Part shown: piece by piece, positions 35,601 through 50,600 of the stretch
How positions within the stretch are numbered: the stretch's first letter is position 1
Layout of the letters: every line of letters begins with the position of its first letter
Program-made: the position numbers and the translations under genes
DNA from: Gambelia wislizenii
Lineage: Eukaryota; Chordata; Lepidosauria; Squamata; Crotaphytidae
Direction: 5' to 3'
DNA length: 64,000 nt
Assembly (NCBI GenBank): GCA_030847615.1
Contig: JAUMIR010000003.1
Coordinates: 62,791,001-62,855,000, forward strand
Notes under the pieces: model-generated
Told to the model about the DNA's origin: nothing
Seen by the model: the letters and a program-made list of their open reading frames with translations, nothing else
Databases searched by the model: none

Positions 35601-38600
35601 CGGAAAAGATCCGTCTTGACAGCTTTTTTTAAAGCTGTCTAAGGTGTTAATAAGACGGATCTCGTCCGGCAGGCCATTCCATAATCTGGGAGCAGCAGCG
35701 GAGAAGGCCCTCTGGGATGTCACTGATAGCCTTGTTTTCATAGGCTATAACAGATTCCTCCCAGAGGACTGAAGTGCGCGGGGAGGGTCGTACGGAAGGA
35801 GGCGGTCCCGGAGATAAGTTGGACCCAAACCATGCAGGGCTTTAAAGGTTATAACCAACACCTTGTACTGTGCCCGGAAACGAATAGGCAGCCAGTGGAG
35901 AGCTTTTAGCACAGGTGTTATATGCTCTCTTCTGGAAACACCAGAAATCAACCTGGCTGCCATGTTCTGAACTAGTTGAAGTTTCCGAGTCAAGCACAAG
36001 GGTAGCCCCATGTAGAGTGCATTACAGAAATCCAGACGGGAGGTTACCAGTGCATGTACCACAGTTTCGAGGTCCCTAGTTTCCAGGAAAGGGCGCAGCT
36101 GGCGTATCAGCCGAAGTTGATAACAGGCACTCCTGACCGTCGCATTTACTTGATTAGACATCTGGAGCGTCGGGTCCAGGAGCACCCCCAGACTGCGAAC
36201 ACAGTCTTTGGAGGAGAGTGTAGTTCCATCCAGGACTGGAAGTTGTATTCCCAGACTTGGTTTCGGGCCTGTAACTGTTAGTACCTCCGTTTTGTCTGGA
36301 TTCAGTCTCAATTTGTTTTTCCTCATCCAGTCCATTACTGCTTTAAGACAATCATTGAGAGGAGAGATGCCATCTGAAGTCGAAGCTGATGACCGAGACA
36401 TGGAGAAGTATATCTGGGTGTCATCAGCATACTGATGACAACGCACTCCATGCCTCCGAATGATCTCTCCCAGCGGCTTCATATAGGTGTTAAATAGCAT
36501 CGGGGACAGGATGGCACCCTGAGGAACACCACAGTTAAGCTCTATTCTGGTAGAGCAGCTGTCCCCGAGCCTCACCCTCTGGGATCTGCCCGAGAGGAAG
36601 GAGCGGAACCACTGCAAAGCAGTGCCTCCAATTCCTAACCCCCTCAGGCGATTCAGGAGGATGGAATGATCTATTGTGTCAAAGGCCGCTGAGAGGTCCA
36701 AGAGCACCAGCAGGGTTACACTACCTGTCGATACCCAAGTGGAGGTCATCAGCCAGAGCAACCATGGCAGTCTCCACTCCATATCCCGTCCTAAAGCCAG
36801 TTTGAAATGGATCTAGATAATCGGTTTCATCCAAGACAGCTTGGAGTTGGGAAGCGACCGCCCTCTCAATCACCTTGCTTAGAAAAGGCAGCAAGGAGAC
36901 TGGTTCCAGGACCCCCAGTGGAATGCAAGTCCCATTATATGCAATGGCATAGCAAAATGGCGTCCCTTATATAAGATGGCAAAATCAAGGTTTGCTTTTT
37001 GGATTATTATTTTTTAAGAATATTTTCAAGGTGTGAATACTTAAATCTGTGGATACCAAAACCGTGGATATGGAGGGACAACTATACATGCATATGAGAC
37101 AAAAGAGAAAGTTGGCAAAAAACCTTCTTACTGGTTAGCCAAGAGTTCAGTTCTCCATGGCTTACCATACGTGAAGCGAGTTCCAGCAGCTCTCTCTTGG
37201 CCTCTTGAACTCCCTGAGGGTCTCCTTCAATCCTGATGAGGTTGCTCTTCTCATTGTCTGGAGGGATGCGCACAGACACTTTGTACTGATCCTTAATCCT
37301 GTTGACTGAAATATAAAGATTCTGCTAAGAATACTTATTTGCTGAATACATATCTTCTCCAATCAACACTTCAGAACAAGAAGGCCTCTTTTTTAAAGAT
37401 TACTTGGGCTCTAAGAAACACTGACTTATTATTCACAGGTCCTATGCTGGGCAGCAGAGAATAGGAGTTCAACATTTAGTCAACTGGAGATTTGAAAACA
37501 GGAGGCATCTACTGGAAAAGCTGTGTAAAATGAAATAACAGGGTATGGTGGGGCAAAGTGATATTTTCAGAGGTGTGTTTTCTGAGGATTTCCATATATA
37601 CTGCCCACACGTTCTGCACCATTTTCTGTCTGTGTACACAGGCCTTCAAGTTGCCTGTCAACTTATGGCAACCCCATGAATTTCACAGGATTTTCTTAGG
37701 CAAGGAATACAGAAGTGATTTTACCAGTTCCTCCCTTTGAAATATGGTCTAAAGCACGTAGTGTTTGTTGGCGGTTTCCTATCCAAGTACTAACTAGGGC
37801 TGGCCCTGCTTAGCTTCCAAGATCAGACAGGATCCGGTGCCTTTAGGGTTAGGTAGATATCAATTGTTTTCCAATAAGGTAATTAGTTGTTTCTCAATAA
37901 GCCATTCTTGCAGCTAAGTAATTCACGGCTAAATTTCTAGGACAGCTTGGTTCTAGAGAGCTTCATGAATTAGAGATCAACACAAATGACAAGAGGTGAT
38001 ATTCTAAGTAGGGTATGAGTAACAAGCACAAATGGAGAAGAACAATCATACATATTATACAGAGAGAGAGGTGGGGAGGGATAAATAAATAGTTAACTCA
38101 CTGTTGGCTCCACTCTTTCCAATCAGATGTCTGTGGAATTTATGGTCAATATTGATTTCAGCATAATCCATCCGATTGATCTGTAATAAGCACTCCAGTT
38201 AGCCAAAATTAGGAGCAATTGCATCATCCTCTAGCCCAAGAACAAAAGAACAAAAGCAGACAGCAATATCCACCATGACACAATAGCTAACTAGCCAGCA
38301 CCATGTCCAGATGTTCCACTGAGCTTAGTTCAAGCCTGAATAAAAAGCACAGAGCTTGGGAACACTCAGCAGTTTCAACACTGCTTTACCCAGGACATGT
38401 TCTAACACAACCTTTTGTTCTCTTCATGGCCTTGCCATTGAAAAACTTAACAGTCTCCTTTTGTTTCTACGACTGCAGTCCTAAGCACACATAACAGATG
38501 TAAATCCTACTGAAACAGTGGACTTGGTTTGCTGCAAAAGATAACCTGCACATTTATTCTAAATAGAAGGCAGAGATCTAGAATTGGACTGTTTGAAAGA

Positions 38601-41600
38601 CAAAAGTGACCTGAAATTTGCATCACTTGATGTCATCTTCATTTCAGAGGATGGTTACACAATCAAAGACAATGGCTTGTCAACTCACCAGATCCTTGAC
38701 CATGCTCTCAATCTGTTCTTGAGCCATATTCACGTCCTCTGTGGGTCCCTCCAAAGTGATCTTATCTTCTCCTTCAGTGAATTCTATGTGAACCTTTGAA
38801 TAAGGAAAATAATTCATCATCAGGATAAAATTACTGAACTGGAATCAAACTATTGTAATTGCAGGCAAGTACATATGACTTTCTCCTATAAGCAGAGATG
38901 TTGCAATGCATTCATTGTATCTGTGCTTTCTAAAGACAGGAGTGGGGAAGAACACTCTCACAGACAGAAACAAGATTTAAACCACTGACTGAAAACTGAA
39001 ATCTAAGTAATTTCATTTTTATTAAAATCTTCTGCTACATTCCTTGTCTGAGTAACCATAGATTCACATTAGGGACAGGTGGGTACTTGGGACAGAGTTT
39101 TCTTTGTGGTGTAGTGGCACACTCTGGGTGAAATTCCTTCCTCAGCCATATCCACCAGGACTTTGCTTTATTAAAATGTACCGTATATTCCGGCGTATAG
39201 GACGACTTTTGAGCACTCAAAAGTGCCCTCCAAAATCGACAGTCTTCTTATACGCCGGATATACTTTGCTTCGCCTGCCTGCCTATCTCCTGCCTCTTCG
39301 CAAATAGAGCGAAGAGGCAGGAGATGGGGCAGGGGGGTGAACCAAAGTGTTTTGCAGTTCATTCACCCTCCCTCCTCTGCCTTCTCCCCCTTTGGGGAGC
39401 AATGGAAGACAGAGGGGGGGGGGCGAACGTTGTGGTTTGCTGCAGCCGCCGCTTGATCGCCTCTGCAGCGGACGAGGCAAACTGCTAGATTCGCCCCCTC
39501 TCCCCACCTTCCTGGAAGGTGGGGAGAAGGGGCGAACGTGCTCCGTTTGGCTGCACAGCCTCTGGATCTTCCTCCTGGGCTCCCTCCTGGAAGGGAGCCC
39601 AGGAGGAGGATGTGGAGGCTGTGCTGCCAAACCCGGGATTCGCCCCCTCTTTAAACCCCTAGATTCGCCCCCCTCCCTACCTTCCAGGAAGGTAGGGAGA
39701 GCGAACGAAGGTGCCAAGGTTAACCCTGCAGCCCTGATGCCTTCTTCTGGGCTCCCTTGCAAAGGGATTCCAAAAGGAGGCATTGGGGCTGTGGAGTTAA
39801 ACCCCTAGATTCGCTCCCCCTCCCTACCTTCCAGGAAGGTGGGGAGAGCGAGCGAAGATGCCAAGTTTAACCCTGCATCCCTGATGCCTTCTTCTGGGCT
39901 CCCTTGCAAAGGGATCCCAAAGGAGGCATCGGAGCTGTGGAGTTAAACCCCTAGATTCGCTCCCCCTCCCTACCTTCCAGGAAGGTGGGGAGAGTGAGCG
40001 AAGATGCCAAGTTTAACCCTGCAGCCCCGATGATTTCTTCTGGGCTCCTTTGGAAGGGAGCCCAGAAGGAGGGATCGGGGCTGTAGAGCCAAACGGGGCA
40101 TGTTCGCCCCTTCTCCCCACCTTCCTTGAAGGTGGGGGGGGGGAATCTAGGGGTTTGCCGCACCCGCACCCACTTCTCCTGCCTTGGTCCCCTTTGGAAG
40201 AGCCAAGACAGAGGGAAGGGGGCTGCTGGGGCAAACTGGGCATTTTCGCCCCTTTCCTCCACCTTCGTGTCCAGTTTGACTGGAAGGTTGAAGAGAGGGG
40301 CGAATGTTGCCCTGCCAGCTGATCCTGTTCGCTTTCCCAACTCAGAGGAGATCCTTGTGAGTTGGGAAACAAAGAGGATCAGCTGGCAAGGCTCCCTCAG
40401 CCAGTCAGCCAAATTTGGGTGGTGGTGGTGGTCTTACCTGGTGAATATATGCCTAAGCCTAGATTTTTGGCTGGAAATTGGGGGGGGGGGTCTTATACAC
40501 TGGAATATACGGTAGGTATCAATTGAACTGTACCCCAAATCTGGATGATATTTAATGATGAGACTTTCAGTGATAATTTGTTGTGCTTGTGGCTGTTGTT
40601 TAATTTGTTGTAGCTTGGTCTTGGTTGTGGTGATTTCTTTCTGATATTTTTATAAAACACAAAATTGTTTTTAAAAATCTGCACCTATCTAAAGCCAGAG
40701 ATGTCAACAGAAGCAGCTTTCTTTCTTATTTCCAGTCTTATTGCCAGAGTAATCTCTTCTGATTTCTGAGCTGTAGTTGACAAAAGTAATATTCCTTCAA
40801 ACCTCTGGCTTCACATATCAGAACTATCAGAAGGCATGCTACTCCTCCTCAAAGGTTTCAACTTGTTTTTTCTGTTCCTGTTCAGGGTTTGTAGATTTCT
40901 TGCAGTTACAGGGAACACATATATGCATACACATTGAACCACTGCTCTGAAGCAATTTCTCAAACCCAATGAACCACTTTCAGAAGTGAATACCTTTGGC
41001 ATTTGTTGAGTGATTTTGGCCAGGTTTTGTCCTTTTTTGCCAATGATGAAACGATGAAGCCAAGAGGGGGCAGAGACAGAGGAGACTGTGAAACTGTTGG
41101 CCTGAAAAAAACAACGTTAGCATAATGAGCTATAAAATTGCAAGATATACACTATCCCTTACTACACGTTCCCATTCCAACCGATATACTGCTGCTGAAT
41201 TCTCAAGCCAGATGACAAGCAATTGCAGCCTCCAGGAAGTCATATCAACCCAACAAAGCCATCATTCTATTGATTCTGGCTACCAACAATATACATTTTA
41301 TGTTGCGTTTGTGGAGGTTTACTTTACAGTTGAATACACTGTATGCATTCTGAACCATTGCACCTGATGAATTCAGCAAACAACCTTAATGAACCACTTA
41401 TTATATCAAGGATTTGTTAAATTTAAAAAGGGAAGAACCAGCAAGGTCTAGGTGAGCCACACCCTGTTTACCTTGGCATAGACCTCAGTCAATGCCTGTC
41501 CAAGTTTCTCAGGTTCGCCACGCAGTATCACAGTCTCTGAGCTGCTGTCAGTGGGTGGGATCTCGACCGAGACTCCAGTTTTCTCCAAGATCTCCTGCAG

Positions 41601-44600
41601 GGAGTTCCCCTTGGGGCCAATAACATACTTGTGTTGGGACTTCTTCACCTCCACGGCAATGGTAGTAGTCTTCTTTTTCTGTGGGCAGAAAGGCACCAGA
41701 TAAGCCATCAAAAAGGTAGTGACATATAGCAGCAGAGGAAGGACACATATAGCAACCTGTAGTCTGCATATTCTTTATTAAAGAACCATGAAATATAGTA
41801 AGACTGTATCTCCTTTTCTTTCTTTGTCTTCTTCAATATGAGAGAAGGAGAGATAGAGAAAAGAAAAAGAGAGGGAGGGAGACAGAGAAAAGAGTGCAGT
41901 GATATCTTTGTGCAGTCTACTACCGATTACTCACTTCCTGTGGTTTTGTTTTTGTTATGACTGTAAATCCTGACACAGCTAAATAATCTTGATTAATTAG
42001 CTAATGAAATTATCACTGGCTCTATGATTGTGCTTTCATACCCACGACCACAAATTGCCCTTGTGAACTGATAACTCTATAGCTGAAATGCTCAAAACTA
42101 ATCCTTACAGAGTGTCAGTAGCAAGGTACAACAGAAAGTTGCTGGCCAAGGGAAAATTGTCTGTCCCAAGCCACTTTTGCAGAAGCAAAGAAAAAGCTAG
42201 ACAGGGAAGATATCCTCACAAATCAGAGGGAAAACACAATAAAACTATCACTACAATGACGAGAGCATCTCTTGGTCTTCAAAGCTGCTCGATATGGTAT
42301 CACACAAAGGTCACAAAGAACCATACCTTTTCCTCGTAGATCTTCTTGACACGAGTCACTGCTTGGGCCAGCTGCTCTTTCTCTCCAGTGAAGACTATCT
42401 CTGTCCTGTTGACACTAGGAGGTGGGATGTTTATCCGTGTTCCTGTCTCCTGCATGATCTCACTCACCAGCTTATTAAAAGGGCCAGCAATGAAAGGATG
42501 GTACACTTTCTCTACGTCAACCCTCTCTACTGCACGTTTATCCTGAAAAATAAAGTGTTATGTATTATTTACAGACAAACAATTCTACAGCACTGCCTTA
42601 GTTGCTATTAGAAGTGTTCTGAGTGACTATTACCAAAGAATGACTAACTAGCCTTTTTTTTATTGAATCCTACACACCTTAGTATCAAGCTCTTGAGCCT
42701 GAAATTCACATGTCTTCATTTTTTGCATGTTTAAATTCTGAATGATTGCTCCCCTCCAACCTTCATTCCCCAGCATCACAATGATTATAACCAGACTGGG
42801 CTGAAAATAAGTTGCTGTTTAAAGTATTTGAGACTGTGAGAAAGAAAACACCTTGAAGATGGAGGTTATTTAGAACAGAGTCTAAAAGTGCAAGGAAAAG
42901 AGAGGGAGGATGGAGAGAGATCATGAAACAATACAGTCAACTGAGTCTTGCAGCTACAGCACTGTTTAAATGTAATAGTCCACATGAAACAAAACAACTG
43001 AGAATGGCACAGGGACTCTGGTTTAGTCTAGGACACCTTGCAAGCAACATTGCACCTGCCTCTCATGTTCTGACACCTGGAGAGACTAAAAAGTGCCAGG
43101 TTTTAGATCATTACAATAAAGTAATTAAATGTATAACTAGAAATATATTTTAAAAACCCTCATTGGAACATGCTATGGTTAGGAAGTAAAAGAGCAGTAT
43201 ATCTGTTCTAGAGAAACTGATTTATAAGCAACCCTTTGCCCCATAACTTTGTTATCTTTTTTCTAAAATATATTTTTATTAATTTTATAATCATACATAT
43301 ATTATCCAATCAATACTTAGTTAGTATAACACATAAAATTACTATAAACATTGCAATTTTTCTATTAACTATTTTCAAAAGTTAACATAGATTCTTTACT
43401 ATAATTCTATTCAAAAATATTAATTCCCCTACCCACCCCCCACCTCAGTGCTCCCCTTCACCGGAGCCATTATCCCTTACCTAATCTTTCCAGAATCTCA
43501 TTTCTTCTGGTGGAGGTAACCTCCCATCTTTTGTCTGTAATACTTTTTTAACAAATACTTTTCAAATTTTATCAAAATCACTTTCTTTCCAACTTCCTCT
43601 TCTTACTTTAATTCTACATGTTAACTTATCATTTATTGCCATCTTCCAAACTTCTTTATATCACTCCTCCACTTGTACATTTATTTGCATTTTCCAAAGT
43701 CTTGCTATAATTAATCTTGCAGCCATTAATAAATTTGTTATTAAATCCTTTTCTGCTTGGTTCTCATTCTCTCTATTATAAATTGACATCAATGCTATGC
43801 TCGATTTCCTTTCTATATTTCTATTCAGAATATTCTCTATTTCTATAAAAACCATTTCCCAAAACTGCTATACAAATTTACAATTCCACCACATATGCAT
43901 ATATGTACCTATTTCTTGACAACCTCTCCAACAATATTTAGAGTTATTCTTATCTAGATTATGTAATCTTGCTGGTGTCAAATACCATCTCCATATTATT
44001 TAATAATAATGTTCTTTTATCTGTATCGACATATTTTTAGATGTCTTTGTTTCCATATCTTATCCCATTCATGATCTCCAATTTTTTGTTTCAAATCTTC
44101 CTCCCATATTCTCCTTAAATATTCCCCTTTGTCTTTTTTATCCTTATTTTTAATCAATATTTTATATAATTCACTTGTAATACCTTTCATACTTTCATTA
44201 TCATCCCTCTTTTCACCTTTTTTCACCAAATTTTCAAATTTTATAAATTCCTTGTTTCTTTGATTCTTTTTCCAATTTTTTAATCCATTGTTCTAACTGT
44301 ATGCAATTAAACCATGAAATTTTCATTCCACATAATTTCTCTCTTATACTCCCTTTCTCATTCATCCATCCTATCCATCCCTCTATTTTATCTAGTCCTC
44401 TTTTCTTTAATTCCTTTCCCATTTTTTCCTTCAAATTATTTGGGATTTTTTCCCCATTATAACCGGTGTTAATACTGAATCAATAGGCAAAAATTCTCTC
44501 TTATATTTATATCATCTTTCCCATATATTTTGCAAAAATGGGTTAATTCCTTTAATTTCCTTTTTTGTAAAATTATCAAAAAATATGTTCCATATTCTCT

Positions 44601-47600
44601 TTTCTATTCTCCCTGTTTCTATCTCTAACCATTCTAAATCTCCCTGTCCTACAATTCCTTCTATAACATATCTCAATTGATTAGCTTCATAATATCCTTT
44701 TATTTTGGGAAGACCAAGTCCTCTCTCCTTCTGTGATATATACCAAAATAATTTATTTAATCTTGTCCTTTTCCCTCCATTACAATATTTATTCAACATA
44801 TTTTGCCATTTTTTTAGTTCTATTTCTGATATTTTTATTGGTAACATTCTAAACAAAAAATTTAGTTTAGGTAATGTTTTCATTCTAACTAAAGCTACTC
44901 TTCCAAACCATGATAGTTGAATATTTTTATATTCTTCCAACTTCTTTTCCATTTCTTTCCTTAGTACCATAATATTTTTCTCTTCTAGTTCTTTTAAATC
45001 TTCATAGAATCATAGAATCATAGAATCACAGAATTGCAGAGTTGGAAGAGACCACGAGGGCCATCCAGTCCAACCCCCCTGTCACGCAGGAAATCACAAT
45101 CAAAGCATCCCTGACAGATGGCCATCCAGCCTCTGTTTAAAGACCTCCAAGGAAGGAGACCCCACCACGCTCCGAGGGAGTGTGTTCCACTGCCGAACAG
45201 CTCTTACTGTCAAAAAGTTCCTCCTCATGTTGAGGTGGAATCTCTGTTCCTGGAGCTTGCACCCATTGCTCCGTGTTTCAGTCTCTGGAGCAGCAGAAAA
45301 CAAGCCTGCTCCATCCTCAGCGTGACATCCCTTCAAATACTTAAACAGGGCTATCATATCGCCTCTAAACCGTCTTTTTTCCAGGCTAAACATACCCAGC
45401 TCCCTAAGTCTCTCCTCATAAGGCATTGTTTCCAGACCTTTCACCATTTTAGTTGCCCTTCTCTGGACACGCTCCAATATTATGGCATTGCCTTCTAAAT
45501 GTTCGCAGACTCTCTGTTTAATGATCTGTTCTAGAATCTTCCCTGGTATTGATGTCAGACTAACTGGACGATAGTTGTTGGGATCCTCTTTTTTCCCCTT
45601 TTTGAAGATGGGAACGTTTGCCCTCCTCCAGTCTGCTGGGACTTCTCCTGTTCTCCAGGAGTTCTCAAATATTATTGCCAATGGCTCTGAGATTATATTT
45701 GCCAGCTCTTTTAATACTCTTGGATGTAGTTCATCTGGTCCTGGAGATTTAAATTCATTTAGATTAAGAAGGTATTCCTGTACTACCTCTTTACTTATTT
45801 TGAGCTGGATTTCCCCTATTGTGTCCTCTGTTCCATTCTCCTCAGGTTGGTCCTCCTTTTCCTTTTCTGAAAACACTGAGGCAAAGAAGGTGTTGAGTAA
45901 TTCTGCCTTTTCTCTGTCCCCTGTTAGCATTTTGCCATCTTCTCCACGTAGCGGCCCTATCATTTCCTTCTTCCTCCTTTTGCTGCGGACATACCCAAAA
46001 AAACCCTTTTTATTGTTCTTAACCTCCCTAGCAAGCCTGAGCTCATTCTGCGCTTTAGCTTTTCTTTTGTAATATTTATTCCTAAATACTTAATATTACT
46101 TTTTAATCTTACTTCTAATTTTTTCTCTTTTACAAATATATTTTCTTCTTCCTTAGTATAGTTAAACATCGTATCTGATTTGTTCCAATTAACCTGTAAG
46201 CCTGTCATCTCCCCAAATACTTTTAAATGTTCTTTAATTTTTTCTATTCTGTTAATCAGTTCCTTAATTGTTAGTAATGTATCGTCAGCAAACAAGCTTA
46301 TCTTATGTTTTGTTTCTACTCCAATTCCTTCTATACTATTATCATTTCTTATCACATTTGCTAAAATTTCTATTACCATTGCAAACAACATTGGAGAAAG
46401 TGGGTAACCTTGTCTTGTTCCTCTCGTTATTTTTATTTCTCTTGTTATTCCATCATTAACCATCACTATAGCTGTGTTATGGGAATACAATTGCTCTATT
46501 AATCCTCTAAACCTCTTCCCCATTCCAAATTCTTTCAATATTATTTTTAATGTTGGCCATTCCACACAGTCAAATGCTTTAAATATATCTAATGCTAATA
46601 TCCCTGCTTTTACTTTTGTTTTGCTAATTATATGTACTTTAACACCCTTCCTATTAAATTTGACATTTGTCTTCCTTTCACAAATCCAGATTGGTCCTTT
46701 AATATATATTTATACATACAACTATTCATTCTCTTTGCCATTATTGTTGATAATAACTTTGCATCTTGATTTATCAATGATATAGGCCTGTATGATCCAG
46801 GGTCTAACAAATCCTTATCTGGCTTTGGTATCAATATTATCAATGATTGTTGCCATGATGGAGGGACTTTGTCTCCCATTATTATATTATTATATAATTC
46901 TAAAAAAATAGGTATCAACTTCTTTTTAAATACTTTATAATAATCTGGTCCTAACCCATCCATTCCTGGAGCTTTCCCACTTTTTAAATTGTTTATTGCT
47001 TTCCTCTACTTCCATTTTCGTAATTGGTTTTTCTAATAAATCCCTATCTTCCTCTTCTATTTTAATATTCTAATTTTCCCCTACATATTTTTCTATTTGT
47101 TCCACTGATTTATTCCCTGACTGGTACAGGTCTTTATAAAACTCCTCAAAAATTGTTAGTTTTTCCTTCATTGTTCTACACATTTTACCTGTTTTATCTC
47201 TAATCCCATTTATCATATTTTCCATTTTCTTCTTCTGTGTGGATCTAGCCAACATTTTTGAATTTTTATTACTAAATTCAAAATACTCCCTTCTTACATA
47301 AATTAAATATTCCGGTCATCTACTTCCATTTTATCCAATTCCTTCCTCTTTGCTCGTAACTCAATATAAGTTTGTTCTTCCTTGTTTAATATATATTTAT
47401 TTTCCAAGAATTCTATTTCCCTTTCTAATTTCCCTTTTTTCTTCTTCCCTTTTTTTTAAGTTAAAGGTTTCTTTTATGCATATCCCCCTTGTCACAGCTT
47501 TCATAGTATCCCACAAAATTCCTTTTGATACTTCTTTATCATTTAATTCCCATAATTATTGCCATTCATGCTTTTTTTCTACTATTTCTCTGTAATTTAA

Positions 47601-50600
47601 AATCTTTGTATTCAACCTCCACCTTTTTACCTGTTCATAATCTCTCTTCATTATAATCTCCACACTGATCAAGGCATGGTCTGTTACTTTTATATTTTCT
47701 ATCTCTGAATTTATGATTTTATCAATCAATTTTTTTGATACAAAAATATAATCAATTCTTGAATAACTCTTATGTACCATTGAAAAGTATGTATATTTCC
47801 TTTCATCTCCCTTTACCAATCTCCACACATCTTTCAACCCCTTTCTTTTTATTATTTTATTTAAATTTGTAATATTATCATATTTATCCCTTAATGTATG
47901 GAAACCTTGTTATCTAAGCCAGGTCTATCTAATTGTCTTAAACAGCTCCATGGCTTAGGGGTGGCTCTATGTGTTGATGACTGCTATGGAAAGTGTGAAT
48001 AATCTATCTCCATTTCCCTTAGGTCATATACATTTACAATGGCCTAGTGGTAAACTAACAAGTTATGGGAGATAAAACAAGCTTTTCAAAGTGACGTGAA
48101 TTTGTGTGTTTTCATCCACAAGGTAGACAGGAGTGCATATACAGACTGGTCCTATGTAGCACTGCATACAAGCCATCCAGATGCTCTAATTCTCAGCATG
48201 GCTTGCTCCCAAGAACATTTAACTGATGTTGGTGGAGCTTGTGCTCAGGTAAGTACACCAAAGATTACAGCTTTAAAGGGCAGGAAAAGCCAGGACCCAT
48301 ACTGTCTGAGTTGCTCAGTATAAATGCTTATAAAACTACTGAATTCCAGATGCACTGTCTCAACCAGACAAATCCTTTGCAGAAGTCAGTACCTTGCCCA
48401 GAATACTCTCTCAAAAGAAAGGCTGTTAACTGTGCTCACAGATACTAAAAGTGAAAATGCAGTTTACCTGCTCAGCAGAGATCAGCAGGATCTCATGTCG
48501 AGCCTTCTCAATCCCTTCTTTGGTGCCGGTGATCTTGATCTGGTTGCTGGGGTCATCTGGGCGGGGGATCTGGATCTTTGTGGCAGTTTTGAGCTCAAGA
48601 TCCTGCAACTTCTCTCCATTTTTTCCAATGACAAAGCGGTGATGCTCCTTGGGAATGGCGACCGTTGCTGAAGCCTAGATTAGAGAACAAGCAGTACAGA
48701 ATTCCAAGCTAGTTCCTAATTTAGACACATCTCCACCAACTTAAGGTTGGACTGACACTTTAATAAGGGACAACTATCTTCTGCCTTTTCAATTACAACA
48801 GAATGGAGAATTTGAGCAGGTGCATCTTACTCCAGCACACAATGGAACAGCAGAACATAGAAAACACGTATCTGTCAAACTGTCAAAGTTCCAAAAACCA
48901 AACTGAAGGGTTCTGCCAAAAAAGAACCAGGATAAACTAATCCCACTTCCAATCATAAAAAGGCAACAATATGAAGAAATAAAAGGATAACTAAACCCTG
49001 GAGCAGAGAATCCAATAAAATTAAATTTCTAAAAGGGTAACAATACCCCACTGAAAAGTGTGCAAATGCTAAAAATAAAATAAAAAACAGCCCCCATTAC
49101 CATTTCTTGTAGTACCAAATATTAGAGGTTAATTCTCCATTGTACATACAAGTACATTATTTTATCTGTCCAGAATTTATAACCAATTTCTCATTGCATT
49201 CACATGAAGGCATATGAGGTAACACATGTACACTAAGTCATGTAGCAGCCCCCCTTTTCAAGAGAGAGAACAATTCTGATTTCAATGCACTTTTTTCAGC
49301 AAAGGATACTGCTTGGGGATGGGTGCGACCTACTTCCCATTCCTGAATCCAATGTGTATGTCCTGAAAAACCCCTCAGCAATGAATACATCAACACCAGG
49401 ATGAGATCTGTGCTTCTGGGAAGACATTATTTGTCTGAGACTGGCTGCTGCCAAAGTATCTCGGGAAGCCAAGGTGGATTACATGTCATGTAATATAATT
49501 ACTTTAAAAGTCTGGCATTTCCCCAGCTTACCTGCAGCGCATTGAAGATGCCAGGTATAGGTGAGTCAGTCCATTTAAAACTACCTTTAGTTTTATGAGC
49601 ACCCACACCTTGAGAGTTCCATGGCCAGGGAAAGCCACACAAGGAGAAGATAGGAGAAATGAATCACTCACCTGGGTCTGAAGCCTAGCCACGATCTCCT
49701 TCCGAGCCTTCATCACTGCTTCTAGCTTGCCAGAGACCATGATGGAAAGTCCCTGATCCTTTGCAAGAGAGAGCTCCAGGTGGGCACCTGTCTTCTGCAT
49801 GATGTCCAAGCAGATTTTGCCCTGCTCCCCTTCTCCAAACTGGTTCATGTCCTTGTATTTCCTCTCTTCCAGTGGCACATGGAATACCTATTTAAATAAA
49901 GCAATGTTTTATTTAATTTGGACTAAATATTAAGTACTAATAAAGAAATTTCCAAAAATTTTACACCCATTTACATGGGAGTAAGCTCCCGTAAATTAAT
50001 TTATGTGTACCTGTACTGTCAAGAATCAAACTGATAGATACATTCTGGGCCTGACATTAAAGGTGTGAATAAGAGAGTTTTACATTATATTACAATTAAA
50101 AAAATATTTTTCAGACTAGAAATCATTTCAGAGGTAAGTACATATTGTAGCAGAGGACTAAAGCTGTGCCATCTCATTCCAGGGCCATGATGTTGGTTGC
50201 TCAATGGGTCCATTACCCAACCATGCCTTGCTCTATACACCCACATAATTTTCCAAAACTGCATCATCAAACATACGCTGCCTTTTTCACACAAATGATT
50301 TTGGCCTGGTCAAGCAGTCCTCTTGCATATAGCACTTCATTCCCCACAGTGCTATGATGGAAGGTGAAAGCATCTGCCTTCAGACTTTCTTTTAAAAAAT
50401 GCCTGCCCTGTGTTGCAGACCGAGGGTGGCGAAACAAACCATTAGGAAGAAGAGGGGAACCCCTCTTTGTACCAACCTGAGTGATAACAGAAGCCTTGAT
50501 TGGTCGGATTTTGCTCCAGGCACCAGCAGGTTCCTGGGTTGGCTCCAAACATGCTGCTTTCTCAGGGAGAGGAGGGAAAGCATCCTTGTAAGTTGGAGGG

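Noticed and set aside
37740..37852. Possible 5S rRNA gene
   Set aside because: Only the 5' part matches, with many differences, and it continues into a BovB-like tail; it is a SINE head.
39658..39960. CRISPR-like regular repeats
   Set aside because: Units are contiguous with no unique spacers and the genome is eukaryotic; it is a minisatellite in a TIR element.
39283..40412. Overlapping open frames on both strands rich in Pro, Gly and Arg
   Set aside because: Products of the 146-bp GC-rich palindromic repeats in the TIR element; open in several frames on both strands, so not coding.
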